Assembly (NCBI GenBank): GCA_944350265.1
Contig: CALVOG010000003.1
Span: forward strand, 1-64,000
Direction of reading: 5' to 3'
DNA: 64,000 bases
Origin: an uncultured Clostridia bacterium
GTDB taxonomy: Bacteria > Bacillota > Clostridia > Christensenellales > UBA1242
Positions 26,787 to 36,227 of the stretch are shown here, piece by piece. Every line of letters starts with the position of its first letter. The stretch's first letter is position 1. Below the pieces are notes generated by a model, which saw only the letters and a program-made list of their open reading frames with translations, had not been told where the DNA came from and made no database searches. A program made the translations under genes and the position numbers.

Positions 26787-26795
26787 AACCTCTCC

Positions 26796-27104
26796 TTACA
26801 CAATTTTGGGCATAATTTCATATAGCCCTGTCATTTTGAAAATCTTTTCCGCGTGCGTTGACGGGTTGCAAATGTAAATTGGAACATTCCTATCTTTCAT
26901 CTTCTTATAGCGCCCGATAAGCACCCCTATGCCCGTGGAATCCATAAACGCCAACTCGCTTAAATCAATCACTATCTTTTGGAAGTTGGGTTTTAGGAAA
27001 AGTTCGTCTAGGCGACATTTGGTGTAGGACGCCGTATGCTCGTCGAGTTCGCCACACAAAAGAACATATAGAGTGTCGTTCGCAATGCGACTTTTTATCT
27101 GCAT
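26796..27104 (-). CDS. spoIIAA: Anti-anti-sigma factor
   Basis: A 102-residue STAS-domain protein. The phosphorylated serine is in FMDSTGIGVLIG. When dephosphorylated it displaces SigF from SpoIIAB. The ATG at 27104 has AAAGGAGG five bases upstream; a GTG at 27110 sits on the ribosome site. First gene of the operon; I could not identify a convincing SigH promoter. Confidence 0.95.
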   Translation of the reverse strand: MQIKSRIANDTLYVLLCGELDEHTASYTKCRLDELFLKPNFQKIVIDLSELAFMDSTGIGVLIGRYKKMKDRNVPIYICNPSTHAEKIFKMTGLYEIMPKIV

Positions 27105-27343
27105 AGTCACCTCCTTTCAAGTGGTATGTTAGCATACGAAAATGAAAAAAATTTGGCATCCTTTGCCGAAAAAACGCCGATTTTGTTGCCTACCCTCTGC
27201 ACGCCTCATCGCCACATAAAGTGTGCAAATTTGTTTGCTAAATAGAGAAAAATTTGCTATAATAAAACATAAATTGCTAAAAGTTATTAAAAAACACTCA
27301 AAAGGCAAACTTTAAAATATCTTATAGATTAAAAGGGAAAAAT

Positions 27344-28279
27344 ATGGATAAAAAAACCGACATAATCTTAGTGACCGACCCTGGCGTTGACGATGCAACC
27401 TCGCTTCTTTACGCCGTTTTTTCAAACCAAATTAACATAAAACTTGTTTGCGTTGCTGGTGGAAATTCGCCGATTGAAATAACCACGCGAAACGCATTGT
27501 ATCTCACCGAACTATTCAAACTCAATGCGCCTGTTGCGGTCGGCCATTCTCTACGTGGAGAAAAAGAGGTATATGCTCGCGCTGTTCACGGCAAAGGCGG
27601 GCTTGGCGGAGTGAAAGTGAATCCAAAAAAACTTAAAACTAAGCCAATTGAAGCCCCTGCGTGCGAAGCGATGTATGAAACTCTTAAAGCAAATAAAGGC
27701 AAGATGACGATTGTGATAATCGGTCCTATGACGTCGGTTGCCGAAATGATTGAAAACCACAAAGATTGCAAAAAATACATCAAAGAAATCGTCTTTATGG
27801 GCGGAAGCAAGGAGAAAATTTACGGCGCGCCATACCGCGAATTCAACATAAGTTTTGACCCTGACGCCGTTGATATCGTCTTAAAAAGTGGAATTCCTCT
27901 TGTTATGGTGCCGATGGAACTTGGGCATTTTGCCTATCTTGGCAAGGATGACATAAAAAAAATCAAAAAAATTGGCAAAGTGGGCAAAATTTTTGCGAAA
28001 ATGTATAAAAAATATAAAGATTTTCACGTAGGGAACTACGGCGTTGCAGTGCACGACGTGTGCGCAATTTACTACCTCACCCACAAGGAAAATATGAAAA
28101 CGGAAAATGGCTTTGTGGAACTTAAACGCTACACCGAAAACGGCTTCGACTATGGCTATATTGAAACCACTTACGGCGAGAAACAAAACGTGACTGTTTG
28201 CGTGGATATGGATATACTTAAATTCAAATACGACCTTTTCGACGCCTTTGAAGAAGCAAAAAGAGTGCTTGAAAAATAA
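27344..28279 (+). CDS. Inosine-uridine-type nucleoside hydrolase
   Basis: A 311-residue member of the nucleoside-hydrolase family. The N-terminal calcium-binding pattern is VTDPGVDDATS (family form DxDxxxDD, here beginning T-D-P), with PMTSVAEM, FMGGS and EFNISFDPDA later. It cleaves the N-glycosidic bond of ribonucleosides for salvage. No signal peptide, so cytoplasmic. The start at 27344 follows AAAAGGGAAAAAT. Monocistronic; the following gap is repeats. Substrate preference is unresolved. Confidence 0.9.
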   Translation: MDKKTDIILVTDPGVDDATSLLYAVFSNQINIKLVCVAGGNSPIEITTRNALYLTELFKLNAPVAVGHSLRGEKEVYARAVHGKGGLGGVKVNPKKLKTKPIEAPACEAMYETLKANKGKMTIVIIGPMTSVAEMIENHKDCKKYIKEIVFMGGSKEKIYGAPYREFNISFDPDAVDIVLKSGIPLVMVPMELGHFAYLGKDDIKKIKKIGKVGKIFAKMYKKYKDFHVGNYGVAVHDVCAIYYLTHKENMKTENGFVELKRYTENGFDYGYIETTYGEKQNVTVCVDMDILKFKYDLFDAFEEAKRVLEK

Positions 28280-28309
28280 TTAAAAAATACTTAATAAAAT
28301 AGGAGAGTT

Positions 28310-28650
28310 TTTATTGTATTGCGTGCTATGCTGTGTCGTATTGCATGCTATGCTATGTCGTTTATACCGTTAGGACTGTTGGTTAGTTTGTCATTCTGAG
28401 CGAAGCGAAGAATCTCGTCGTAGGTGACACTGTCACATTTTAAGGTGTAGCGGGTTAAATTTTATCATCTATTCTCAATAACAATGTATAATTTATACCG
28501 CTAGGACTGTCAGCATATTTGTCATTCTAAGCGTAGCGAAGAATGACATTTAATGGTATCGACTTACGGTAATTGCAACCACGTGTTATTTTGCCAAACA
28601 CGCGACACATAACCATTCAAGCGCGTTTATTGAATATCTAATCTATCCAC
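28310..28650. repeat. Dispersed intergenic repeat block
   Basis: Core copies lie near 28390-28412 and 28520-28542. The block also has TGTCACATTTTAAGGTGTAGCG (28432) and the phrase CCGTTAGGACTGTTGG/CCGCTAGGACTGTCAG (28368, 28499) that precedes cores elsewhere. The start contains the doubled phrase GTATTGC(G/A)TGCTATGCT. No gene. Confidence 0.7.
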
Positions 28651-28849
28651 TAAAAAATGCTTAACAGCAATGTTAGGCATTTTTATTGCAAATAATTTTT
28701 TTTCATCTAAAATCTTATCCTCTCATCTCTCATTTCAAGCCAATCGCTTACGCTGTCAATTTTTTCTTCTAAAATCTTGCATCTATCTTAATTTCCCTTC
28801 AATTTTTTGTTGGGCCCCGCTCTAAATTACACCCGCCCTAAATTGCATA

Positions 28850-28878
28850 TTGACAAGTCAGCTGAGACGTGGTATAAT
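28850..28878 (+). promoter_or_regulatory. Consensus promoter of the first NDFS-motif gene
   Basis: TTGACA (28850-28855), a 17-base spacer and TATAAT (28873-28878): a full-consensus vegetative promoter, 19 bases before the ATG at 28897. Confidence 0.85.
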
Positions 28879-28896
28879 TTCGGCGTAGGAGAAAAG

Positions 28897-29523
28897 ATGG
28901 AAATAACATTTTTAAGCAGTAAAATCAGCGAACTTAAAAGGCTTTCGGGCTGGATATACCATCACGACGGAATCATTTTAAAACAAGACAGGGAAAAACT
29001 TGAGCATATCATCGGCATAAACAAGGCACTTTCTAATCAATTTAGGCGCGCAACCGGCAACCATACAACTAGCGCCGTGAGCGATTTTGACATTTTCAGC
29101 CACTGCACTTCGAATAATTTTTTCTTTAAAAAGCAACTTATGCCACACATTTCCATCATTTTTGACGATTTTTCGGTGTTCTACGCAAGCGAACATTCAA
29201 CGGAATTTTTGCCAAAAGAAACATATGAATATCGCAAGGAATTTGTGAAATTTTTGGAAAAAGAGGATAAAGACCTCGCTTATGACTACCTCAACAAACT
29301 AAAATCTCACGTGAAGCAAAGTAGAGATGAAAATGAGGTTTTAAAATATTGTGAAAGCCTCACTAAAAAAAATCTTCGTCAACTCGACAACTGCCAAAAA
29401 ATTTACATACCAACAAAAGTCGGTAATTTTGCTGAAAGAATGGAAAAAGCAAAAGAAGATGAAAGTTGGCTGTGGTTTTACGAGAGAATCTTAGGCAAAT
29501 CTAGCGAAAATAACTTGGAGTAG
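28897..29523 (+). CDS. Unknown protein with one NDFS-type repeat domain
   Basis: A 208-residue soluble protein I do not recognise. Residues about 85-160 hold a module: hydrophobic strand then FDDFSVF, a short gap, LPKETYEYRK, then a helical segment with YLNKLK. The same module occurs twice in the protein encoded just downstream. There is no signal peptide or membrane helix. The start at 28897 follows TAGGAGA; a longer frame from 28807 would run through the promoter and is rejected. The gene is AT-rich like its neighbour and bounded by repeats, which hints at an accessory island. Confidence 0.7.
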   Translation: MEITFLSSKISELKRLSGWIYHHDGIILKQDREKLEHIIGINKALSNQFRRATGNHTTSAVSDFDIFSHCTSNNFFFKKQLMPHISIIFDDFSVFYASEHSTEFLPKETYEYRKEFVKFLEKEDKDLAYDYLNKLKSHVKQSRDENEVLKYCESLTKKNLRQLDNCQKIYIPTKVGNFAERMEKAKEDESWLWFYERILGKSSENNLE

Positions 29524-29590
29524 ACCTTAAAAACAATTAAACATATAAAAAATTATAAGAAGTAAAAAACATCAAAAACCTCATAAAAAA

Positions 29591-29690
29591 CGCAAAAAAA
29601 TGTGAAAAATCATAAAAAAATCACGAAAAATTTATAAAAAAAGCAAAAAAATATGAAAAATCATAAAAACTTGCAGAAAATTTATAAAAA
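29591..29690. repeat. A-rich ~50-bp tandem duplication
   Basis: Two copies of an A-rich unit of the form GCAAAAAAAT-TGAAAAATCATAAAA...TTTATAAAAA lie at about 29591-29640 and 29642-29690, in the gap between the two NDFS-motif genes. It would be an unstructured A-rich leader for the second gene. Confidence 0.55.
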
Positions 29691-29754
29691 ACGCAAAAAT
29701 TTCAGCACATTAAAAAATGTGAAACATATTAAAAAAATTAAAGGGGAACAAAAA

Positions 29755-30948
29755 ATGAAAACAACAACTTTTATGGAGAAAAATTTAAAGGCTTTGGCGA
29801 ACCTATTTACTAACCGCGAAGGCAACTTTGAAAGAACGGACGAAAATCTTAAAAAAGTCGATAAGTTTTGCCACTCGACATATAACATTTTAAATGGGCA
29901 TGTTTTTAGCACGAGCAAGAATAAGCCGATTGATTATAACCCATTCAACGCCAAAAAAATCGGCAAGTATTTTGCTCGACCAATAGGTAATAATTGCAAT
30001 ATCTTCTTTAACGACTTTTCCGTTTTCCTAAACATTCCAAGCGATGATATGATTATGCCGAAGGAAACTTTAGGGTTGAGAAAAACTTTACTATTATATT
30101 TTGATTTGGTGGATAAAAGTCAAAAGGAGGAGTATCTTTCCGCACTCAAAAACTACACCATCGAGAATCCAAACGATTGGAAGGAAATTGAAAACTACTT
30201 AAATGATAGAATTGATTTTTATAAGTCATATCTCAATTACCACACCCAAGAATCACTTTACCTTGAAGGGCACGAGAGCAAGCGTCACAAAAACTATGCA
30301 AAGGCATATCAAAATCTTCTCGACGAAGCAGAATGGCTTTTAAATCTTCACACCACCCTACTTAACTCGCAAACCGAGTTTTTGGAGAGGAATTTGCCGG
30401 AAATGCAAAGTGTTTTGAATGAAAACACTTTAAATGACGACCTTCGCTTTAAAGCACTCCCTTCAATACTTTTCATCCTTCAAGGCACTGTTGATGAAAA
30501 GAACGGCACCTCGGGCTATGTGGGCAGAAATGTGTTGTTAAATTTACATCATAACGCTGGTTATTTTGAATATGATATATCAAATTCCACCTCCCTACTT
30601 ATCAACGATTTTTCGATTTACTATTTCGACAAACACACTGAGCCTGAATTCTTGCCTAGCGACACGCTGGCTTACCGCACTCAAATGCACGAATACCTCA
30701 AAATGCAAGGTGAGGATGCAGAATATCTCAAAAAACTGAGCGAATATGTGAAAAGCCATCCTAGTGAAGAGAAAAAGGTGCTAAGAGAGTCCAACAAGCA
30801 AACAAAAGGTGCAAAGAGAATGCTGGAACTTGCTCGCAAAAACAAAGCGACTGAGGAACAAATCGGCTTTTTCAATGAGAACTTAATCTCTGCAACCGAT
30901 TGGAATGATTTTTATAAAGCGAATGTGTCAACAAGCGAAAAATTATAA
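29755..30948 (+). CDS. Unknown protein with two NDFS-type repeat domains
   Basis: A 397-residue protein without signal or membrane segments. Two modules related to that of the upstream gene lie at about residues 81-150 (FFNDFSVF, then MPKETLGLRK, then EEYLSALKNY) and about 280-348 (LINDFSIYYF, then LPSDTLAYRT, then EYLKKLSEYV). Between them is a helical linker (about 150-215). The ATG at 29755 has AAGGGGA seven bases upstream; the frame is open to 29653 through A-rich repeats but lacks a ribosome site there. Function unknown; the pair is probably paralogous by domain duplication. Confidence 0.7.
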   Translation: MKTTTFMEKNLKALANLFTNREGNFERTDENLKKVDKFCHSTYNILNGHVFSTSKNKPIDYNPFNAKKIGKYFARPIGNNCNIFFNDFSVFLNIPSDDMIMPKETLGLRKTLLLYFDLVDKSQKEEYLSALKNYTIENPNDWKEIENYLNDRIDFYKSYLNYHTQESLYLEGHESKRHKNYAKAYQNLLDEAEWLLNLHTTLLNSQTEFLERNLPEMQSVLNENTLNDDLRFKALPSILFILQGTVDEKNGTSGYVGRNVLLNLHHNAGYFEYDISNSTSLLINDFSIYYFDKHTEPEFLPSDTLAYRTQMHEYLKMQGEDAEYLKKLSEYVKSHPSEEKKVLRESNKQTKGAKRMLELARKNKATEEQIGFFNENLISATDWNDFYKANVSTSEKL

Positions 30949-31202
30949 TAACAAATTTTAAAATTACAAACGCCCTAACTCCTAAGATATCAAAAGGTAT
31001 CTATAATAAATTTCAAAAGCAATCTTTTTCAAAGATTAAAATATTATGAAACGGACATTAACGCCATAATCACAAGGTTAAAGGCGCAACTTAAAAGGCA
31101 TAATTATAAAGGTTTTAAAATTTAAACCTTAATTAAAATTTAAACCTTAATAAGAAAAAATAATAGAATAAAATAAAAATTACGCAAAAAATACGAAAAA
31201 AT

Positions 31203-31229
31203 AAAACGCCTTATTAAAAGGCGTTTTTT
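31203..31229. terminator. Bidirectional intrinsic terminator
   Basis: AACGCCTT and AAGGCGTT form an 8-bp stem with a short loop and a run of eight T on plus; on minus the hairpin lies directly after the rpmF stop and is followed by TTTTATTTTTT. Upstream (30949-31200) the AT-rich gap contains only short repeats such as a doubled AAATTTAAACCTTAAT near 31118-31151. Confidence 0.75.
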
Positions 31230-31421
31230 TTAGTTTTTCTTTTTCTTATCTTCAACAACAGTTTCGTTCTTATAAGTTCCACAATTTTTGCAAACCTTGT
31301 GTGGTGCTTTAAGTTCGTGGCACTTTGGGCATTCAACAAGTGTCACCCCTTCTGCTTTAAAATTTGCAGAATTTCTTGTGCGCTTTCTCTGTTTTGAAAC
31401 CTTACCCTTTGGAACAGCCAT
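31230..31421 (-). CDS. rpmF: 50S ribosomal protein L32
   Basis: A 63-residue L32. N-terminal MAVPKGKVSKQRKRTR and two zinc-binding pairs, CPKC and CKNC, mark the zinc-binding form. The GGAG site precedes the start at 31421. It has its own promoter between ackA and the gene, so it is not dependent on ackA-pta. Confidence 0.97.
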   Translation of the reverse strand: MAVPKGKVSKQRKRTRNSANFKAEGVTLVECPKCHELKAPHKVCKNCGTYKNETVVEDKKKKN

Positions 31422-31462
31422 TTTTCTTCTCCTTTTAGTTAAACTTTAAGTTTTGCTTTAAT

Positions 31463-31492
31463 ATTTTACAATATTTCATCACCGTTTGTCAA
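31463..31492 (-). promoter_or_regulatory. Promoter of rpmF
   Basis: On minus, TTGACA (31487-31492) and TAAAAT (31463-31468) are 18 bases apart, just after the ackA stop. Confidence 0.7.
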
Positions 31493-31495
31493 GTT

Positions 31496-32707
31496 TTATT
31501 TTGATTTTTTTAAATTTTTTACTATTTCTTTGGTATCACGCGCCATCATAAGTTCCTCATCGGTTGGGATAACGTAAACCTTAACCTTGGAATTTTCGGC
31601 GGAGATAAGTTCGATTTGTCCGCGCTTAAAGTTTTTGTTCTTATCCTTATCAATCACAATTCCAAGCGCTTCCATATCCTCCAAAATCTGCTCGCGCGCC
31701 TCAAAACTATTCTCGCCAATTCCGCCCGTGAACACAATCGCCTCAGCGCCGTTAAGAACAGCCATATATGCGCCGATATATTTCTTCACTGAATACGCAA
31801 GTAAGTCCAGCGCCAACTTTGCGCGTTTGTTCCCGTTTTCGGCTTCCTTGCTGGTTTCGCGGTGGTCGCTTGAAACGCCTGAAACGCCTAGAAGTCCGCA
31901 CTCCTTGTTGAGATATGTGAGAACCTCGTCCACAGTTTTGTTTTTATGCGAACACAAGAATTGCACAACGGTTGGGTCAATATCCCCCGAGCGCGTGCCC
32001 ATAACCACGCCTTGAAGCGGAGTGAGCCCCATTGATGTGTCCACACTCTGCCCATTCTTAATTGCTGTGATTGACGAGCCGTTGCCGATGTGGCAAGTTA
32101 TGGCATTGACCTTATTAACATCCTTTCCTAGCACCTTTGCAAGCGTTTGCACAACATACCTATGGCTTGTGCCGTGCGCGCCGTAACGCCTTATGTGGTA
32201 TTTTTCATAGTCCTCATACTTAATTGCATACATAAACGCCTTCTCCGGCATCGTGGTGTGGAAAGCGGTGTCAAAGATTGCCACTTGCGGGATTTTTGGC
32301 ATAACCTTTTTGCAAGCACGCATACAAAGCACGTGCGCCGGGTTATGCAGAGGTGCCATTTCGGAAAGTCGGTCGATTTCGTCGATGACCTTATCGTCAA
32401 TAAGAGTGCTTTCTTTAAATATCCAGCCACCCATCACCACGCGATGACCAATGGCGTCAATCTCGTCGAAATTTTTAAGCATGCCACCCTTTTTATCCAC
32501 CAAAATATCAAGCACTTTTTTGATGGCTTCTTCGTGGTTTTTCGCGCCCGCAAAAACTTCCTCTTTCCCGTCGTGTTTATAGGAAATGAACGGGTCACTA
32601 AGCCCAATTTTTTCGCAATTTCCCTTTGCAATAAGTTTTTCGTTATCCATATCTAAGAGTTGATATTTAAGCGACGAACTTCCAGCGTTGATAATTAAGA
32701 TTTTCAT
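31496..32707 (-). CDS. ackA: Acetate kinase
   Basis: A 403-residue ASKHA kinase: ILIINAGSSSLKYQL at the start, catalytic region IGHRVVMGG, nucleotide motifs CHIGNGSSITAI and FTGGIGENS. It converts acetyl phosphate and ADP to acetate and ATP. The ATG at 32707 has AAAGGAGAG; the longer frame from 32737 is not needed. It follows pta by 76 bases and shares the acetate-forming pathway. Confidence 0.98.
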   Translation of the reverse strand: MKILIINAGSSSLKYQLLDMDNEKLIAKGNCEKIGLSDPFISYKHDGKEEVFAGAKNHEEAIKKVLDILVDKKGGMLKNFDEIDAIGHRVVMGGWIFKESTLIDDKVIDEIDRLSEMAPLHNPAHVLCMRACKKVMPKIPQVAIFDTAFHTTMPEKAFMYAIKYEDYEKYHIRRYGAHGTSHRYVVQTLAKVLGKDVNKVNAITCHIGNGSSITAIKNGQSVDTSMGLTPLQGVVMGTRSGDIDPTVVQFLCSHKNKTVDEVLTYLNKECGLLGVSGVSSDHRETSKEAENGNKRAKLALDLLAYSVKKYIGAYMAVLNGAEAIVFTGGIGENSFEAREQILEDMEALGIVIDKDKNKNFKRGQIELISAENSKVKVYVIPTDEELMMARDTKEIVKNLKKSK

Positions 32708-32783
32708 TTTTCTCTCCTTTTTAACATAAAAATTCATTTTTTTAACATTTTTTTCGCGTTTTAAGCAAATTTTTCGCTATTTT

Positions 32784-33776
32784 TTAAGATTTTTGTTCTT
32801 CTTCACATTGAAGTGCGGTAACCACGCTGAGCATCACAATGTCGCTGACACTGCAACCGCGTGAAAGGTCGTTAACTGGTTTTTTGAGGTTTTGAAGAAT
32901 AGGTCCAATGGCGTTAATCCCGCCGAGGTATTGCGCCGTTTTATAGCAAATATTTCCAGCGTTTATGTCTGGGAAAATAAGCACATTCGCGTCGCCTTTA
33001 AGTGGACTTTTTGGCGCCTTTTGCTCAGCAACTCCCTTCACCATTGAAGCGTCGAATTGAAGTTCGCCGTCGCTAATGACATCCTTATTCTTCTTTGCGA
33101 AAAGTTCGAATGCCTCTTGCACCTTTGAAACGTCCTCGCTTTTTGCGCTCCCCTTTGTGGAATATGATAAGAAAGCAACTTTCGGCTCGCCAATCCTAAA
33201 CTCTTTGGCGCTTCTAACGCTTGCCTCAGCAATCGCAGAAAGTTCCTCCGCCGTCGGCTTTTCCATAACGCCACAATCGGCAAAAATAAGCGCCTTGCCT
33301 TTCAAAAATTTGTTCTTGCCATAGAGAAGAAAACAGGAGGAAACTGGATTCTTATCCTTCGCTTTGATGATTTGAAGAGCAGGCCTCACGGTGTTTGCGG
33401 TTGGAGCCTCCGCCCCCGCCACCATACCATCAGCATAGCCACATTCCACCAAAAGTGTGGCAAAGTAGTAAGGGTCTTTTTCAAGTTCATCCGCTTCTTC
33501 TCTTGTCATTCCCTTCTTTTTGCGCTTTTCGTAGAGAGTGCTGACAAGTTTATCTCTATCGCTAAAAGTGACAGGGTTCACAATGTCGAACTTTTCCAAA
33601 CTTTTATCTCTTAAAATAAGCGCGCTGGCATCACCCACCAAAAGCACCTTGCAAATCTTCTTTTTTTGCAAAATTTTAACCGCTTCAAGCGTTCTATCGG
33701 AAAAACTCACCTCGGGGAAAACGATGGTTTTTTGTTTACGCTTTGCTTCCTTAACCAAATCCTCAATTTTAAACAT
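32784..33776 (-). CDS. pta: Phosphate acetyltransferase
   Basis: A 330-residue short-form Pta (no N-terminal DRTGG domains), with KTIVFPEVS near the start, EADELEKDPYYFATLLVE region and the closing PVNDLSRGCSVSDI. It makes acetyl phosphate from acetyl-CoA. The start at 33776 follows TTTGGAG; a GTG at 33782 overlaps the ribosome site. With ackA it gives fermentative acetate and ATP. Confidence 0.97.
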   Translation of the reverse strand: MFKIEDLVKEAKRKQKTIVFPEVSFSDRTLEAVKILQKKKICKVLLVGDASALILRDKSLEKFDIVNPVTFSDRDKLVSTLYEKRKKKGMTREEADELEKDPYYFATLLVECGYADGMVAGAEAPTANTVRPALQIIKAKDKNPVSSCFLLYGKNKFLKGKALIFADCGVMEKPTAEELSAIAEASVRSAKEFRIGEPKVAFLSYSTKGSAKSEDVSKVQEAFELFAKKNKDVISDGELQFDASMVKGVAEQKAPKSPLKGDANVLIFPDINAGNICYKTAQYLGGINAIGPILQNLKKPVNDLSRGCSVSDIVMLSVVTALQCEEEQKS

Positions 33777-33873
33777 ATCCACTCCAAATTAACTAATAAA
33801 ATAATATACAAAAAGTATATACATTAGTATTATAAATGCCACCCAAAAATTTGTCAAACAAAAAGGAGGAAAT

Positions 33874-35079
33874 TTGAAAAATATTATAGGTAAAATTCAA
33901 AAAGATGTTTTTTTAAAGGCGCTTTTTTCCATTTTAATCCTCTTTTTTATCTTCAACATCGTGCTTAATCCTTCTAAATATATCACTGAGGGACTCAACG
34001 GTTTAAGCGCGTGGACATTTAGCGTTTTGCCAAGCGTTCTTCCATTCATCTTTTTCACAAAAGCACTTTCGGCACTAGGACAAGTTGAGAAGGTGGTGCG
34101 TCCGTTCGCGCCCTTTTCAAAAAAATTGTTCGGCACGCCTCCCATTTCCTTCTGCACTTTTTTAATGGCGATACTCTCTGGCTATCCCGTCGGTTCAAAG
34201 ATGATTAGCGACCTCTATGCAAGCGGAAAAATCACCAAAGTGGAAGCAACAAGAATGTCCGCCTTCTGTTCAACCTCAGGTCCAATGTTCATCATCGGCG
34301 CGGTTGGCGTCAATATGTTCAAAAGCGCACAAATCGGCTATATACTTTTTCTTTCGCACGTTTTTTCAGCATTTTTAAATGGAATAATCTTTCGAAAATA
34401 TGGTGAAAAAAAGAAAGCAAAAAATAGAATTTTAAAACAAAAATCTATGAGTTTAACAAATAATGAAAAATTAGAAAAAAATATATCAATAAAACACTCC
34501 AAAATTCCATATAAAAATGTTAAAAAAATGGCAAAAATTGTGGATAAAAAATATGAAAAATGTGCTAATAATTTTGAAATAAAAAGTCATTATTTTATTA
34601 TTAAAAATTTTAGTTTTAATAAAAAACACGAAAAAATAGGTGAAAAAAGTGAAAAAAATGTAAATTTTTCGCAAAAAAGTGGCTTTTTTAAAGAAAATTC
34701 TTCTTTTGATATTGGAAGCATCGTTCTTTCCTCAACAACTGCAATACTCTCAGTCGGCACAATTATCACAATTTTCTTTATAATAATAGAATGTTTTTCT
34801 CCCATTTTTTCACTGCTTCCCACCTCTCTCTCCGCCTTTTTGAAAGGTGTTATTGAGATAACAAATGGTTGCCTTAGTTTAAGCAACCTAAAGAATCTAA
34901 AACTTGCCACTTGCCTTGCAAGTTTTGTGATAAGTTTCGGCGGAATTTCCACCATCCTGCAATCGCTGACTATGCTTCAAAGCGCAAAGATAGATGTTAA
35001 AATCTTCATTATCCAAAAACTTATGCACGCCACCCTTTCCGCGCTTATCACCATACTAATTTTGTTAATTTTCTTTTAA
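33874..35079 (+). CDS. ylbJ: YlbJ-like sporulation integral membrane protein
   Basis: A 401-residue membrane protein starting from TTG with a strong AAAGGAGG. The first 170 residues carry several membrane helices and the family phrases SVLPFIFF, LSGYPVGSKM and FCSTSGPMFIIG. Residues about 172-285 are a lysine/asparagine-rich hydrophilic stretch from very AT-rich DNA, followed by more helices. YlbJ is needed for spore cortex formation in Bacillus. The basic stretch is probably a cytoplasmic loop that has expanded or drifted. Confidence 0.82.
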   Translation: MKNIIGKIQKDVFLKALFSILILFFIFNIVLNPSKYITEGLNGLSAWTFSVLPSVLPFIFFTKALSALGQVEKVVRPFAPFSKKLFGTPPISFCTFLMAILSGYPVGSKMISDLYASGKITKVEATRMSAFCSTSGPMFIIGAVGVNMFKSAQIGYILFLSHVFSAFLNGIIFRKYGEKKKAKNRILKQKSMSLTNNEKLEKNISIKHSKIPYKNVKKMAKIVDKKYEKCANNFEIKSHYFIIKNFSFNKKHEKIGEKSEKNVNFSQKSGFFKENSSFDIGSIVLSSTTAILSVGTIITIFFIIIECFSPIFSLLPTSLSAFLKGVIEITNGCLSLSNLKNLKLATCLASFVISFGGISTILQSLTMLQSAKIDVKIFIIQKLMHATLSALITILILLIFF

Positions 35080-35190
35080 ATGCTGAAAGTTAACCGCAAA
35101 CTTTGAATTTAACTCACGCACACTCTTTCCGCTTAGTTTTTGCGTTTTTTCAAAAAAACTGACTGAAATTTAATAGGTTTTTAAAAAATT

Positions 35191-35250
35191 TTTAAACAAT
35201 ATTTTTGACTTTTTAACAATATTTTTGACTTTTTAACAATATTTTCAACC
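35191..35250. repeat. 20-bp tandem repeat, three copies
   Basis: The unit TTTTAACAATATTTTTGACT occurs at 35191-35210 (one change), 35211-35230 and 35231-35250 (partly diverged at its end), in the gap after ylbJ. Confidence 0.75.
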
Positions 35251-35261
35251 TTTTAAATAAA

Positions 35262-35295
35262 AAAATGTGAAATTAAAATGTTATTTTCACATTTT
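35262..35295. terminator. Bidirectional terminator between ylbJ and sufB-like gene
   Basis: AAAATGTGAAA and TTTCACATTTT pair around a 12-base loop, flanked by A/T runs on both sides. Confidence 0.6.
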
Positions 35296-35306
35296 AAAAT
35301 CACATC

Positions 35307-36227
35307 TTAGCCGAGCAAAAAGCCTTTTATTATAACATCCTCCGCCTCTTTTTCGTTTAGTCCGAGCGTCATAAGTTTAACAAGTTCGTCGCCAGCAATT
35401 TTTCCAATCGACGCCTCGTGAGTGAGAGAAGCGTCTTTTGAAACCGCGTCAATCATCGGCACAGACACAATTCGCGCTTCGTCTAAAAGTATGCCGTCGC
35501 ATTCAACTCGTCCAAAACAACTTGCCTTACCCACCAAATTTGACTGGAACTTCTGCACGCTTTTTCCCTTTGCCACACTTCTCGACACAACCTCGACCTT
35601 GGAATTTTCTCCATTAAGAGTCACCTTAAAATCGGTGGTTGCGGTGTTATCGTTTTCGGTTAAAATATTTTCTTGTATACGCAAAAACGCCCCCTTGCCA
35701 AGCGTTGCAACGGTTTTACGCGCCGAACTTGTGACGCCTCCTAACTGCAACGTTTCAATTTCCAAGGTGGAATTTTCTTTTTGAAAAATTTTTGTGGTTG
35801 GATTTAAAATCTTTCCACCCTTTCCATTGCCTTCGCCGATGTGACGCTCAATATACCTAACGTGCGCCCCTTTCTCGAGATGAAAAGAGTGGATGCCGTT
35901 ATGGCGCGAAGTGTCACTTGAAGTGTTGTGGATTCCGCATCCCGCAACAATGGTGACAAAAGCGTTTTCGCCAACAAAAAAGTCGTTAAACACCAAATCG
36001 TCAATCCCGCCCTCGGTGATAATGACCGGAATATGCACCGCCTTGTTCTTAAGATTCGGTTTAATAAAAACATCAATGCCAGACTTATTTTTCTTCGGCA
36101 CAATTTCAATTTCAGCGCTATTTTCCCGCTTAACAACCTCGCCGTTTTTGCGAATGTTCACCGCGCCAAGCGATATGTTGTGAAGCGCCGAGATTTTTTC
36201 CAAAAGTGATTTGTCAATTCTATTCAT
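35307..36227 (-). CDS. SufB/SufD-family Fe-S scaffold protein
   Basis: A 306-residue beta-helix protein, shorter than classical SufB (about 470) or SufD (about 430). It shows the family's core phrases (HVRYIERHIGEGNGKG, KTVATLGKGAFLRI, RVECDGILLDEARI, and the closing LTHEASIGKIAGDELVKLMTLGL). Short SufB/D proteins paired only with SufC form the minimal SUF (SmsCB-like) systems of many anaerobes. It overlaps sufC by eight bases and has GAGGCGG ahead of its start. Confidence 0.88.
   Translation of the reverse strand: MNRIDKSLLEKISALHNISLGAVNIRKNGEVVKRENSAEIEIVPKKNKSGIDVFIKPNLKNKAVHIPVIITEGGIDDLVFNDFFVGENAFVTIVAGCGIHNTSSDTSRHNGIHSFHLEKGAHVRYIERHIGEGNGKGGKILNPTTKIFQKENSTLEIETLQLGGVTSSARKTVATLGKGAFLRIQENILTENDNTATTDFKVTLNGENSKVEVVSRSVAKGKSVQKFQSNLVGKASCFGRVECDGILLDEARIVSVPMIDAVSKDASLTHEASIGKIAGDELVKLMTLGLNEKEAEDVIIKGFLLG

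Noticed and set aside
27104-27190. SigH promoter before spoIIAA
   Set aside because: A loose AAAGGAT occurs near 27155-27165, but no matching -10 at the right spacing could be seen.
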